A model generated the notes under the pieces. That model saw nothing but the letters and a program-made list of their open reading frames with translations. It had not been told where the DNA came from and did no database searches. Below are positions 1 to 9,633 of a stretch of 64,000 nt of DNA, one piece after another. This DNA comes from Alteromonas ponticola (GTDB lineage: Bacteria > Pseudomonadota > Gammaproteobacteria > Enterobacterales > Alteromonadaceae). How positions within the stretch are numbered: the stretch's first letter is position 1; every line of letters begins with the position of its first letter. The stretch is from positions 310,001 to 374,000 of the forward strand of contig NZ_JAATNW010000001.1 of the NCBI RefSeq assembly GCF_012911815.1, in the 5' to 3' direction. Position numbers and translations under genes: made by a program.

Positions 1-734
1 ACAATATAAAAAAGGGTGATGAGATTGAGGTTTTTGTAGGCACCGATGAACACGGCGAGCTGGTTGCTTTCCCGGAGCCACCCGCGGTAATGATCGACGA
101 AACAGCGGTGCTGACAGCAGTTTCTGTCACCGACTTCGGCGCATTTTTTGACTGGGGGCTGGATAAAGACTTGCTGGTAAAAACACGGCAGCAGGAGTTC
201 CCCGTTCACCAGGGGATGCGTTGCTTGGTGCACGTTTATCTGGATGAACAAACCGGACGTCTGATGGGGGCTACCCGCTTACATCCTTTTTATCAGGAAC
301 AAAACCATTATCTGCATGAAGGCGATGAAGTAGACTGTCAGGTCTATGCTAAGACCCAACTAGGTTACAAAGTACTGATAAATAAAAACTGTCTGGGCTT
401 AATTTTTCAAAGCGACGCCTTTAAGCCATTGAAAATTGGTGATCAGACGAAAGGATTTATCAAGACCGTTCGAGAAGACGGTAAAATTGATGTCGCCTTG
501 CAACCTAAATTACATATGGGGCGTGCCACGTTAGAGCAACAGATAATTGACGATCTGGAAGCCCACGGTGGATTTTCTACGATAACGGATAAAAGTCCAG
601 CGGAAGATATTTATAAACGCTTTAATGTCAGTAAAGGCGCGTACAAAAAAGCGCTGGGGTCACTGTATAAACAACGTCGAATAACGATTAACCCAGACAT
701 GATAAAACTCAATCAGGAAACTGCGAAAAAATGA
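1..734 (+). CDS. CvfB/YitL-type S1 RNA-binding protein, 5' truncated
   Basis: The reading frame is already open at base 3 and runs to the stop at 732-734, so the window holds only the C-terminal part; the ATG at 90 is internal. Visible residues include an S1-like stretch around VSVTDFGAFFDWG, typical of OB-fold RNA-binding proteins, then a second S1-like block (VLINKNCLGLIF) and a C-terminal winged-helix-like end with YKRFNVSKGAYKKALGSLYK. This arrangement of S1 repeats followed by a winged helix matches the CvfB (conserved virulence factor B)/YitL family. The stop overlaps the start of the next gene by four bases (ATGA), which suggests translational coupling. The family is seen from motifs; the cellular role here is not known. 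Confidence 0.75.
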   Translation, partial: NIKKGDEIEVFVGTDEHGELVAFPEPPAVMIDETAVLTAVSVTDFGAFFDWGLDKDLLVKTRQQEFPVHQGMRCLVHVYLDEQTGRLMGATRLHPFYQEQNHYLHEGDEVDCQVYAKTQLGYKVLINKNCLGLIFQSDAFKPLKIGDQTKGFIKTVREDGKIDVALQPKLHMGRATLEQQIIDDLEAHGGFSTITDKSPAEDIYKRFNVSKGAYKKALGSLYKQRRITINPDMIKLNQETAKK

Positions 735-1138
735 GCCAGATGAAAGCAAAAGTTAAATGGGACAAAGATCTTACCTTTACCGGTCAAACTGACACCGGCT
801 ACAAAACGGTGATGGACGGTAACGGACAAGCCGTGTCCCCCATGGAATCGGTTTTGATTGCGGCCGGTGCCTGTTCAAGTATCGATGTGGTCGACATACT
901 GAAAAAAGGGCGTTTTGATATTGAGCACTGTGAGTGTGACTTAACCGCTGATCGTGCTGAGTCAGCACCCAAAGTGTTCACCAAAATTCACGCTCACTAC
1001 GTCGTCGAGGGGGCGGGTTTGACTGACAAAGCGGTTTCCCGGGCCGTAGATCTTTCGGCAGAAAAATATTGTTCGGTCATGTTGATGCTTAAAGACGCTG
1101 TCGATATTTCAACTTCTTATGAAATTATCGAACGGTAA
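731..1138 (+). CDS. OsmC family protein
   Basis: A 135-residue protein with the OsmC/Ohr fold signature: a conserved cysteine in the helix after SPMESVLIAAGACSSIDVVDIL and a second cysteine in KYCSVMLML near the C terminus. These two cysteines are the redox pair that reduces organic hydroperoxides in characterised members. The sequence looks closer to the YhfA branch than to Ohr; the substrate is unknown for that branch. It starts inside the stop of the CvfB-like gene (ATGA overlap), so the two are probably one transcript. A 10-bp inverted repeat lies 29 bases downstream. Confidence 0.8.
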   Translation: MSQMKAKVKWDKDLTFTGQTDTGYKTVMDGNGQAVSPMESVLIAAGACSSIDVVDILKKGRFDIEHCECDLTADRAESAPKVFTKIHAHYVVEGAGLTDKAVSRAVDLSAEKYCSVMLMLKDAVDISTSYEIIER

Positions 1139-1166
1139 TTTTGTTTAGCGACAACCACTAACTTTT

Positions 1167-1206
1167 GGCGAAATCGACGAAACTTCAGTCTAAGTACGAT
1201 TTCGCC
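1167..1206 (+). terminator. Inverted repeat downstream of the OsmC gene
   Basis: Perfect 10-bp stem (GGCGAAATCG at 1167-1176, CGATTTCGCC at 1197-1206) with a 20-nt loop, followed by CTTTCC. The T tract is short, so intrinsic termination is only possible. Confidence 0.4.
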
Positions 1207-1328
1207 CTTTCCACAACCACCTTGTATCCTATTGATTTAGTTAAAGTTTTATAAAGCTTCGCTATGGCACACTGAATGCAAATTGGTGTTATTCGTCACC
1301 ATTAAAAATAATTTGCAAGGTTACTACC

Positions 1329-2414
1329 ATGGATAAGCCCTTAAGTCAGATCACCAAAGCCATCCTGTTTACTTCGTTCATAACTGCTCCGTTAATATTG
1401 TCTGGTTGCAACAATGCTGATGCCACACTGGCAGCGGAATCAGCCAAAGCCGAGCAAGAAAAGGTACTGGCAATTCCTGTCGAAGTTCATACTGCTGAAC
1501 TGGGCAAAATTGCATCAAACTACACCACCACCGCAATATTAGAAGCGAAGGAAGAGGCATTTGTTGTCGCCCGGGCCTCAGGCATCATCGAAAACATTTA
1601 CGTTGAAGAAGGTGATTACGTTGAGAAAGGCCAGGTACTGGCTCAACTGGATCCTAATCGCTACGAGTTAAGTCTCAGAAAAGCCCGCGCTGATTTAAAA
1701 GGTATCGAACAGGAGCTGGCGAAAATTGACAAAGTGTATTCTAAAAAGCTGGTCAGCGACGACACCTATGACAAACTTGCGGCGCAATATGAATCGATTA
1801 AGGCCACCGTCAAATTAGCCGAACTGGATTTAAAAGAAGCGACTATCGTCGCCCCCATCAGTGGATTTATTGCTGAGCGCAATGCCAAGGTCGGCAACCT
1901 GACAGAATCATTTCAACGTGAACGTATGTTTCATATTGTTCAGCAAAAAATACTTCAGGGCATTGTCTATTTGCCAGAAAGTGAATTACCGAGAATTCGC
2001 AGAGATCAACAGGCTTCACTCACCATCCCTGCACTCGAAGACGCCGCAATCCCAGCCTATATTGAACGCATAAGCCCGGTAGTCGACGCCAAAACAGGTA
2101 CCTTCAAAGTAACTCTACGCGTACCCAATGACAATGCACAGCTGATGGCCGGAATGTTCAGTGAAGTCGCCATCAATTATGACACTCACGAAAACGCTAC
2201 CTTGCTACCGCGTCAGGCCATTATTTCAATCGACAATAAGAACAGTGTGTTCGTGGTAGAAGATGGCGTAGCCAAAAAACGCGACGTTACCCTAGGTTAT
2301 GAAGAAGGCAATACTATCGAGATTCTGTCTGGCGTGAAAAGCGCGGAACAGGTTGTCACTGTAGGGCATCAGAATTTGAAAGACAGTGCCCCCGTTGAAG
2401 TGGTCAGCAGCTAA
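1329..2414 (+). CDS. RND efflux periplasmic adaptor (membrane fusion) lipoprotein
   Basis: 361 residues. The N terminus has a hydrophobic stretch ending in the lipobox LSGC (Cys about residue 27), so it is likely a lipoprotein anchored in the inner membrane on its periplasmic side. Then come a barrel-sandwich (lipoyl-like) half with ASGIIENIYVEEGDYVEKGQ, an alpha-hairpin (about residues 105-160), the second lipoyl half with ATIVAPISGFI, a beta-barrel and a membrane-proximal domain. This is the HlyD/AcrA adaptor plan. It heads an operon with two RND permeases 37 bases downstream. No TolC-type outer membrane channel is encoded here, so a channel elsewhere is presumably shared. The exported substrate cannot be read from sequence. 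Confidence 0.88.
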   Translation: MDKPLSQITKAILFTSFITAPLILSGCNNADATLAAESAKAEQEKVLAIPVEVHTAELGKIASNYTTTAILEAKEEAFVVARASGIIENIYVEEGDYVEKGQVLAQLDPNRYELSLRKARADLKGIEQELAKIDKVYSKKLVSDDTYDKLAAQYESIKATVKLAELDLKEATIVAPISGFIAERNAKVGNLTESFQRERMFHIVQQKILQGIVYLPESELPRIRRDQQASLTIPALEDAAIPAYIERISPVVDAKTGTFKVTLRVPNDNAQLMAGMFSEVAINYDTHENATLLPRQAIISIDNKNSVFVVEDGVAKKRDVTLGYEEGNTIEILSGVKSAEQVVTVGHQNLKDSAPVEVVSS

Positions 2415-2451
2415 CTAGCCGACAATAAAAATAATACTTGGAGCAAGCACC

Positions 2452-5400
2452 ATGCGTATAGTCGATATTGCGGTAAAACGTCCAGTGGCCGTTGCCATGT
2501 TTACCTTCGCCATTTTGTTATTTGGGATGGTGGCTTTAAACAGGCTTTCGGTTAACTTACTTCCCGATCTTTCCTACCCCACCCTGACCATTCGTACCGA
2601 TTATACAGGTGCGGCCCCCGCTGAAATCGAGCAACTGGTTTCAAAACCGATTGAAGAGGCCATTGGCGTAGTGAAAGCGGTGCGCAATGTTAAGTCGGTT
2701 TCGCGTCCCGAACAGTCTGATGTAATTTTGGAGTTTGCCTGGGGCACGGATATGGATTTTGCCAGCCTCGAAGTGCGCGAAAAACTGGACATCTTGCAAC
2801 TACCGCTCGATGTAGATAAGCCAAGGTTGCTGCGATTCAATCCCAGTTTTGACCCCGTGTTGAAAATGGGCTTAGGCTTTAACCAAGCCAGTCAACCAGC
2901 TGATCAAGCGGCATTTGTACACGCAATGAAGGCCATGCGCGTGTATGCAGAAAAACAGATCAAGCGTGACCTGGAGTCTATAGAAGGCGTAGCGTCAGTT
3001 AAAGTGGGTGGTGGGCTGGAAAACGAAATTCAAATTCTTATCGACCAACAAAAAGCCAGCCGACTCAATATCAACCTGAAAACTATCGTTGACCGCTTAA
3101 AAAGCGAAAACGTGAATGCCGCCGGCGGCCGCATCAATGATGGCAGCCAGACCTACCTGGTCAGGACCTTAAACCAGTTTGAATCGCTACAGGAAATTGA
3201 ACAGCTTTACATTGGCAACGTGGAAGGCCGCGCACTGCAACTTAAAGATGTGGCAAGTGTCACTGCAGGGTACAAAGAGCGCGATGCGGTTACGCGTTTT
3301 GACGGTATTGAAGGTATCGAAATCGCCATCTACAAAGAGGGTGATGCCAATGCTGTAGACGTTTCCCGCCGCGTTCAGGAGCGACTTGATACTATCACGC
3401 CATCAATGCCACAACTGTATGAACTAAAGACCACCTACGACCAAAGTGTTTTTATTAAACAAGCCATAGCTGATGTCAAATCCGCCGCCATTGTGGGTGG
3501 CATTCTCGCCATGCTGGTGTTGTATCTGTTTTTACGGGAGTTCTGGCCAACTCTGATCATCTCAGTGTCGATACCCGTCTCAGTGATCGCCACTTTTAAC
3601 CTGATGTACGGCAACGACATCAGCCTGAATATTATGAGCTTAGGTGGTATCGCACTGGCCGTTGGGCTACTGGTTGACAACAGCATCGTAGTACTTGAGA
3701 ACATCGACCGCCACAAGCAGAAACAGCGTGTTCTGGGTGAGGCAGAAACCGCCAACGCGGCAGCAGCAGGCACCAAAGAGGTCTCTTCCGCAATTCTGGC
3801 ATCTACCCTTACAACGCTGGCTGTTTTTGTGCCATTGATTTTTGTAGAAGGTATCGCGGGTCAGCTATTCAGAGATCAGGCGCTAACGGTTTCTTTCGCG
3901 CTGTTAGCCTCACTGATTATTGCACTTACCTTGATCCCTTGTCTGGCGAGCCGCAAAAAAGGTAGTGCGCCAACGCACGCGGACGTCTTTTTAACCGACC
4001 AACCAAAAGCACTTCCACGAACCTGGCTCGGTAAAATTGGTTATTGGGCTTTGTTTCCCATCGCACTGATATTACGCTTTGTGTTTGTCTATTTACCCGC
4101 CGCACTGATGACTTTAATTATTGGTCTGTGGCGGATTTCCAGTCGCGCCCTGCACGTTATTTTCAAACCCTTTGCCTGGTTATTTACTGTTTGCTTCAGG
4201 GGCATTGAACGGTTTTACAATGGATTGCTCAGTATTGCTCTGTCAGCACGTGTCGCTGTGCTAACCGTTACCATTGCCATCACCGCGGGGGCATTTTTTC
4301 TTATTCCTCGATTGGGAATGGAATTGATACCGACCATGTCCCAAGGCGAGTTCTACGTAGACATCAATCTGCCCGCTGGGGCCACGGTGGAACAAACCGA
4401 TCAGACCCTGGCTGGATTAGCAAACATGACCGAAAACCTCGCCCAGGTGTCACGCACCTATTCCCTTGCCGGAACCGGTAGCTTGCTAAGTGCATCGCCC
4501 ACTCAGGGTGGCGATCATTGGGGGCGCTTAAACGTGGTAATGCAACCTGGTGCAAATGAAAATGAATTACTAAACGTGAAGCAGGCCATGCGTGACCATC
4601 TACAGCGTCAACCTGGGGTACAGAGTACCTTCGGCGAGCCAGAATTATTTTCATTTGCTGCGCCAGTACAGATTGAATTGCAGGGGTATGATCTCAATCA
4701 GTTGCAAACTTACAGTAAACAGATCCAACAACAACTTGCCGAAAACAGCCGCTTCGCTGATGTGACACGTAGTTTACGCGATGGAAATCCCGAGCTGAAA
4801 GTGGTCTTTGACCATCCTCGCCTGGCACAATTGAATTTAAATGCTGCGGACATTTCAGAATTGATTGCCACTCAGGTGGGTGGTCGCGTGGCAACGCAGT
4901 TCAGCTTTGACGATAGAAAAATCGACGTAATAGTGCGCACCAATGACAGCCAGCGCGATAATGTTCAGGATGTCAGGGCCATTATAATCAATCCCGAGAG
5001 TGAGCAACCCATTCCTCTCGCCGCAGTAGCGGATGTCTTTATGAGCTCAGGGCCCAGTGAAATCACCCGGGTAGGTCAGCAACGCGTGGTACTTATCGAA
5101 GCAAACCTGGCCTATGGTGATTTGAATCAGGGAGTCGCACAAGCACAGGAAATACTTGATGCCATCACCCTGCCTGTGGCACTGAAAGCCAGCATTGCTG
5201 GCCAGAGTGAAGACATGCAAACCAGTTTCCGCTCGTTGCAATTTGCGCTGTTGCTGGCGGTGTTTATGGTTTATCTGGTGATGGCGTCACAATTCGAGTC
5301 GTTACTGCATCCACTGCTGATTCTATTTGCCGTGCCCCTGGCCGCGGCTGGATCCATATACGGATTATGGTTAACCGGCACAACGGTGAGCGTGGTGGTC

Positions 5401-5781
5401 TTTATCGGCCTGATAATGCTCAGCGGTATCGTAGTCAACAACGCTATTGTACTGGTAGACCGCATTAATCAATTACGCAGTCAGGGCATGGAAAAGCACT
5501 ACGCTATTGTCGACGCAGCCAAAAGTCGTCTAAGACCCATCGTGATGACATCGTTAACTACCATATTGGGCTTAATGCCGTTAGCCATTGGTTTTGGTGA
5601 TGGCGCAGAAGTGCGCGCTCCCATGGCAATTACGGTTATTTCAGGCCTACTGTTCGCCACCCTGTTAACGCTGGTGCTTATTCCCGTGCTTTACAGTCTG
5701 TTCGACGTAAAACACTTCGCAGATGCTACGGCCAGCAACACACTGCAGGGATCTGACAATGAGGAGCGTACTTATGGATAA
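2452..5781 (+). CDS. RND efflux permease, first of two (extended linker)
   Basis: 1109 residues, inner-membrane proton-driven exporter of the HAE-1/AcrB superfamily. It starts with the typical MRIVDIAVKRPVAVAMF first helix; the TM4 proton-relay motif GLLVDNSIVVLEN is present with its aspartate, and the duplicated second half has the matching TM10 region with NNAIVLVDR. It is longer than the usual 1020-1050 residues because the link between TM6 and TM7 (about residues 505-585) carries two extra hydrophobic segments around ALFPIALILRFVFVYLPAAL. SD GGAGCAAGCACC precedes the ATG. It shares an operon with the adaptor upstream and overlaps the second permease by 8 bases. Two permeases with one adaptor recall MdtABC. 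Confidence 0.9.
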   Translation: MRIVDIAVKRPVAVAMFTFAILLFGMVALNRLSVNLLPDLSYPTLTIRTDYTGAAPAEIEQLVSKPIEEAIGVVKAVRNVKSVSRPEQSDVILEFAWGTDMDFASLEVREKLDILQLPLDVDKPRLLRFNPSFDPVLKMGLGFNQASQPADQAAFVHAMKAMRVYAEKQIKRDLESIEGVASVKVGGGLENEIQILIDQQKASRLNINLKTIVDRLKSENVNAAGGRINDGSQTYLVRTLNQFESLQEIEQLYIGNVEGRALQLKDVASVTAGYKERDAVTRFDGIEGIEIAIYKEGDANAVDVSRRVQERLDTITPSMPQLYELKTTYDQSVFIKQAIADVKSAAIVGGILAMLVLYLFLREFWPTLIISVSIPVSVIATFNLMYGNDISLNIMSLGGIALAVGLLVDNSIVVLENIDRHKQKQRVLGEAETANAAAAGTKEVSSAILASTLTTLAVFVPLIFVEGIAGQLFRDQALTVSFALLASLIIALTLIPCLASRKKGSAPTHADVFLTDQPKALPRTWLGKIGYWALFPIALILRFVFVYLPAALMTLIIGLWRISSRALHVIFKPFAWLFTVCFRGIERFYNGLLSIALSARVAVLTVTIAITAGAFFLIPRLGMELIPTMSQGEFYVDINLPAGATVEQTDQTLAGLANMTENLAQVSRTYSLAGTGSLLSASPTQGGDHWGRLNVVMQPGANENELLNVKQAMRDHLQRQPGVQSTFGEPELFSFAAPVQIELQGYDLNQLQTYSKQIQQQLAENSRFADVTRSLRDGNPELKVVFDHPRLAQLNLNAADISELIATQVGGRVATQFSFDDRKIDVIVRTNDSQRDNVQDVRAIIINPESEQPIPLAAVADVFMSSGPSEITRVGQQRVVLIEANLAYGDLNQGVAQAQEILDAITLPVALKASIAGQSEDMQTSFRSLQFALLLAVFMVYLVMASQFESLLHPLLILFAVPLAAAGSIYGLWLTGTTVSVVVFIGLIMLSGIVVNNAIVLVDRINQLRSQGMEKHYAIVDAAKSRLRPIVMTSLTTILGLMPLAIGFGDGAEVRAPMAITVISGLLFATLLTLVLIPVLYSLFDVKHFADATASNTLQGSDNEERTYG

Positions 5782-8700
5782 GTTAGCCATGGCGGGTGCC
5801 GGTCTCGCGCGATTTGCAATGAATCGGCCAGTCACTATATGTATGCTGTTTTTCTCGCTGCTGATTTTCGGTATCGCCGCAGGAAAGCTACTGCCACTGG
5901 AGAAATTTCCTGGGATCGACATACCGCAAATGGTGGTTCAGGTGCCCTATCAAAATGCCACCCCATCAGAAATTGAGCGCTTAATCACCCGCCCCGTCGA
6001 AGAAGCTATCGCGACCATGTCGGGTATAAAGCGGTTACAGGCGACATCGTTTGAAGACCGTGCGGAAATTATGGTGGAGTTTGCCTGGGATGAAAACATC
6101 AAGGCCAAAAGCATTGAGGCCAGAGAGAAAGTGGATGCAATTCGGCATCTGCTTCCCGATGACGTCGAACGGGTGATGGTGTTTAAGTTTAATACTAACG
6201 ATATGCCGATTTTCCAACTGCGCGTATCCAGTGAACGGGATTTGTCCAATGCCTACGATTTGTTGGATCGCAATCTGAAACGCCAGATTGAGCGCGTGCC
6301 CGGGGTCTCTAAAGTTGAGCTATACGGCGTATTGCAAAAGCAGGTGGCCATTCGCTTGATTCCTGAGCGCATCGCTTCGATGCATGTGGATACTGCACAA
6401 CTGTATGACGTGTTAAGTAAAGCTAATTTTTCGTTGACGGCTGGCCACTTACGTGGCGAAGATCAAAAAATTCTGGTCAATCCCGTGGGCCAGTTCACCG
6501 ACCTGAACGACTACAAACAGCTCATTATTCGACCCGGGCTGCAGTTACAGGATATTGCCACCATCACCTACGAAACCCCACGCCGCCTTGAAGGTCGCCA
6601 TTTAGACCAGACCTTTGCGGTAGGCTTTAACGTGTTTCGTGAATCCAGTAGCAATCTGGTGGAAGTGTCTGATGCGGTCATGCGAGTTGTCGAGAAAGCC
6701 AAACAGGATCCTGCGTTTAACGGCATCAGCCTGTTTGTCATGGACGATATCGCTAATAGCGTCACCTCGTCGCTGTCTGACCTGGTCAAAGCCGGTCTGC
6801 TCGGAGCCGCGCTTTCGGTAGTGGTACTGTTTATGTTTCTCAGACAAATTACCACCACGCTGATTGTGGTGTTATCCGTTCCTTTCTCGATTTGCATTAC
6901 CCTTGGCGTCATGTACATGTTCGGCTACACCCTTAACGTGCTGTCATTGATGGGCTTGTTACTCGCGGTGGGCATGCTGGTTGATAATGCGGTGGTCATA
7001 ACCGAGAGTATTTTTCAGGAAAGAGAACACCATAGCAACACAGCAGCAGCCACGCAGGCGGGGGTGAGTAAAGTCAGTCTGGCAGTGGTTGCCGGTACAG
7101 CGACCACTGCAATTGTCTTTTTACCCAACATTGTGGGCGTAAAAATTGATGTCACTATCTTTTTGGAACACGTTGCCATTGCGATCTGTATTTCGTTATT
7201 CGCGTCTTTAATCATTTCGCAAACGCTAATTCCGTTACTGACCAGCAAATTACCTGTACAACGGCAGAAAACCAATGCCGCGCCTGGCTATATCAGCAGA
7301 TACCGCAAAATTCTCGGCTGGACCCTGAACAATCAGGGAAAAACGGCGATTGTTGCAATGCTTATTTTAGTTAGTACGGCCATCCCCATGCAAGTAGTGA
7401 CCAGCGATGAAGAAGGCAACAATGATCCTGAAAGAGTGTGGCTTAACTATCATGTGACCCATAATTACAGTCTGGAAGAGGTTGAACGTACGGTTAACAA
7501 GATGGAAGGGTTTCTCTATGCCAATCAGGACAGGTTTCACATTAAGCAGGTGTATTCCTACTTTACTGCAGGCTATGCCGTATCGGGGATAACCCTGAAT
7601 GAAGACCTTCCGGTAAGTGTCAACGAGCTGAAAGAACAGATCCGCGAAGCCATGCCTACATTTGCGCGCGCCCGCCCCTCCTTTCAGTGGGAAGAAGGCA
7701 ATGGTGGTGGCGTCAAATTAACCCTGTTAGGCGAAACATCGGAGCGCTTGCGTGAGATCGCCAGCGAAATCACGCCAATTATTGCTTCCATTGACGGTCT
7801 GGCTGATGTTCGACCAGACTTTGGCGGAGAACGGCAAGAAGTTCAAATCCGCCTGGACAGAGAAAAAATCAATCGCTTTCAATTGAACACGGCAGACGTT
7901 GCTCAATTAATATCAACAGCCCTCAGAGGTCGAAACCTACGGACTTTTCGCTATGGAGAGGCTGGTGAAGTGAATGTCAGCCTCATGTATGGAAAAGACA
8001 TTCAAGAGTCTGTAGATAGTTTGAAACACCTGCATTTGACCTATCTTGAAGGCAAAACACTCACCCTCAATATGATTGCAGATATTTCGGTTAAACCTCA
8101 ACCGTCGATGATTACGCGTAACTTCAGGCAAAATGCCATCACCATTGGTGCCAATCTGGAAAACGAAGTGACCATGGAACAGGCGCGTGAACGGATAGAG
8201 CAAGCCATGCAATATGTCGCACTACCTAATGGCTATTCCTGGACGTTTGATGGCAGTTTTAGCCGACAGGACGAAGCCAATGGCGTTATGCAAATGAACC
8301 TGTTATTAGCGGTGTGCATGATATACGTAGTGATGGCAGCATTGTTTGAGTCTTTGCTGCTTCCCTCAGCGGTAATTACCTCATTGCTGTTCTCATTTAC
8401 TGGTGTGTTCTGGGCATTTATGCTCACTGGCACCCCGATGTCTATTATGGGGATGATTGGAATGCTGATACTGATGGGTATCGTGGTTAACAATGGCATT
8501 GTGCTGGTGGATAGAGTTAATCAGCTTATTGCTGAGGGTAAACCCCTTTATGATGCAGTCATCGACGGCTGCGCTTCACGTATTCGTCCAATTTTGATGA
8601 CGGTAGCCACTACCGTATTAGGGCTGGTGCCGTTAGCCATTGGCACAACACGTATTGGGGGCGATGGCCCACCCTATTCGCCAATGGCCATCGCAATTAT

Positions 8701-8839
8701 TGGTGGATTGCTGTTCTCTACGATAACCAGTTTATTTCTGGTCCCACTGGCTTACGTCGCTTTGCTGAAGCTCAGGTGCCACACCCAGAGATTGGTCCTT
8801 GAAAGTCGTGCCAGGGTAACCCGCTGGGTAAGGGTATGA
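5774..8839 (+). CDS. RND efflux permease, second of two
   Basis: 1021 residues from the ATG at 5774, chosen because GAGGAG at 5761-5766 sits seven bases upstream; an upstream in-frame ATG at 5723 lies deep in the preceding gene and has no such site. The protein has the RND layout: TM1, a large periplasmic loop, TM2-6 with the proton-relay motif GMLVDNAVVITES, then the second half with NNGIVLVDRVNQL. It differs clearly from the first permease, so the operon is not a recent tandem duplication; a heteromeric trimer as in MdtBC is a reasonable inference. A strong hairpin terminator follows. Confidence 0.9.
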   Translation: MDKLAMAGAGLARFAMNRPVTICMLFFSLLIFGIAAGKLLPLEKFPGIDIPQMVVQVPYQNATPSEIERLITRPVEEAIATMSGIKRLQATSFEDRAEIMVEFAWDENIKAKSIEAREKVDAIRHLLPDDVERVMVFKFNTNDMPIFQLRVSSERDLSNAYDLLDRNLKRQIERVPGVSKVELYGVLQKQVAIRLIPERIASMHVDTAQLYDVLSKANFSLTAGHLRGEDQKILVNPVGQFTDLNDYKQLIIRPGLQLQDIATITYETPRRLEGRHLDQTFAVGFNVFRESSSNLVEVSDAVMRVVEKAKQDPAFNGISLFVMDDIANSVTSSLSDLVKAGLLGAALSVVVLFMFLRQITTTLIVVLSVPFSICITLGVMYMFGYTLNVLSLMGLLLAVGMLVDNAVVITESIFQEREHHSNTAAATQAGVSKVSLAVVAGTATTAIVFLPNIVGVKIDVTIFLEHVAIAICISLFASLIISQTLIPLLTSKLPVQRQKTNAAPGYISRYRKILGWTLNNQGKTAIVAMLILVSTAIPMQVVTSDEEGNNDPERVWLNYHVTHNYSLEEVERTVNKMEGFLYANQDRFHIKQVYSYFTAGYAVSGITLNEDLPVSVNELKEQIREAMPTFARARPSFQWEEGNGGGVKLTLLGETSERLREIASEITPIIASIDGLADVRPDFGGERQEVQIRLDREKINRFQLNTADVAQLISTALRGRNLRTFRYGEAGEVNVSLMYGKDIQESVDSLKHLHLTYLEGKTLTLNMIADISVKPQPSMITRNFRQNAITIGANLENEVTMEQARERIEQAMQYVALPNGYSWTFDGSFSRQDEANGVMQMNLLLAVCMIYVVMAALFESLLLPSAVITSLLFSFTGVFWAFMLTGTPMSIMGMIGMLILMGIVVNNGIVLVDRVNQLIAEGKPLYDAVIDGCASRIRPILMTVATTVLGLVPLAIGTTRIGGDGPPYSPMAIAIIGGLLFSTITSLFLVPLAYVALLKLRCHTQRLVLESRARVTRWVRV

Positions 8840-8881
8840 GCTAAGCAATACATACCAGCAATAATCCACGTTTTTTGTAGA

Positions 8882-8905
8882 GGCTGTTGGATTCAACAGC
8901 CTTTT
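8882..8905 (+). terminator. Rho-independent terminator of the RND operon
   Basis: Perfect 8-bp stem GGCTGTTG/CAACAGCC with a GATT loop followed by TTTT, 43 bases after the second permease stop. Confidence 0.8.
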
Positions 8906-8922
8906 CATCATTTGAACTAATT

Positions 8923-9273
8923 TCATTCGTAAACCAGCCGCGCTTGCAAAAAGTCATGGACTGTTCGCGCGCCTCTCCTTTCAGCAAAAGTAACAAGATT
9001 GTCGCCATTACACCGAAGTCCATCATCAGCCATTACAAGACTAATCACCGCCTCTTGTGAAGAAGCCAAGCGTCCAACCTGGCGCGACGCATTTTTCTTC
9101 AGTACCTTCACATCATCCTCAACGACTGCCTGGCAGAACCCCGCATACTCTGTTTGCCCAACAAATCTGACATTGTTGGCTGCCGTGGTTTCGATTGAAT
9201 CAGCCAATATTGCCGGTGACCAAAGCACTAAATAACTCGCGCTTAAAACAGTTAATAAAGTGGTCTTTTGCAT
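8923..9273 (-). CDS. DUF3718-like secreted protein
   Basis: 116 residues from the ATG at 9273, preceded by AAGGGG about nine bases upstream; a longer frame to 9315 adds a leader without its own site. The N terminus is a classic signal peptide (MQKTTLLTVLSASYLVLWSP... ILADS, cleavage about residue 24). The mature part contains FCQAVVEDDVKVLKKN, a SSQEAVISLVMADDGLRCNGD block with one of two cysteines, and ends in ARLVYE. This pattern resembles the DUF3718 proteins of Shewanella and Alteromonas, small periplasmic proteins of unknown function. Its upstream region holds tandem GTGAAAA-type repeats. Family call from memory of the pattern, moderately sure. Confidence 0.6.
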   Translation of the reverse strand: MQKTTLLTVLSASYLVLWSPAILADSIETTAANNVRFVGQTEYAGFCQAVVEDDVKVLKKNASRQVGRLASSQEAVISLVMADDGLRCNGDNLVTFAERRGARTVHDFLQARLVYE

Positions 9274-9301
9274 GAAATTCCCCTTAATCATCACATTCAT
9301 T

Positions 9302-9331
9302 ACTTCACTTCTCACTTTTCACTTTTCACTT
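9302..9331. repeat. Short tandem repeat upstream of the DUF3718-like gene
   Basis: On the minus strand about four direct copies of AAGTGAA spaced 6-7 bases apart, 29-58 bases upstream of the start at 9273. Could be a regulator array or a simple repeat. The rest of 9274-9633 shows no gene. Confidence 0.45.
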
Positions 9332-9575
9332 GCATCTCTTTTAGTGGCGAAGCGTTATTGGCTTATCCGCTTTTCTTTTCCACACACTATTAATGGCGCA
9401 AAAACGACGTGGTGTCTGTTGAGAATGTGTATTTGTGAAGTAAAGTATTTGTAAATCAATGAATTAAGAAAACTGCATATCGCTAAGAGGCTGATTTAAA
9501 TAGAATTTAATGAATTGTTTATCGCAAAATGTGCTAATAAAAATGTAGTTGATTCAAAATGATATAAACAAGCTA

Positions 9576-9610
9576 CTGATTTCCGGCAATTTTTTATCAC
9601 CGGAAATCAG
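9576..9610. terminator. 11-bp inverted repeat downstream of the DUF2189 gene
   Basis: CTGATTTCCGG (9576-9586) and CCGGAAATCAG (9600-9610) pair perfectly around a 13-nt T-rich loop. It lies 24 bases past the stop of the minus-strand gene at 9634. There is no clean T tract after the stem, so it may stabilise or terminate the transcript. Confidence 0.5.
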
Positions 9611-9633
9611 AAAATGCTATGTTTTTTAACAAA

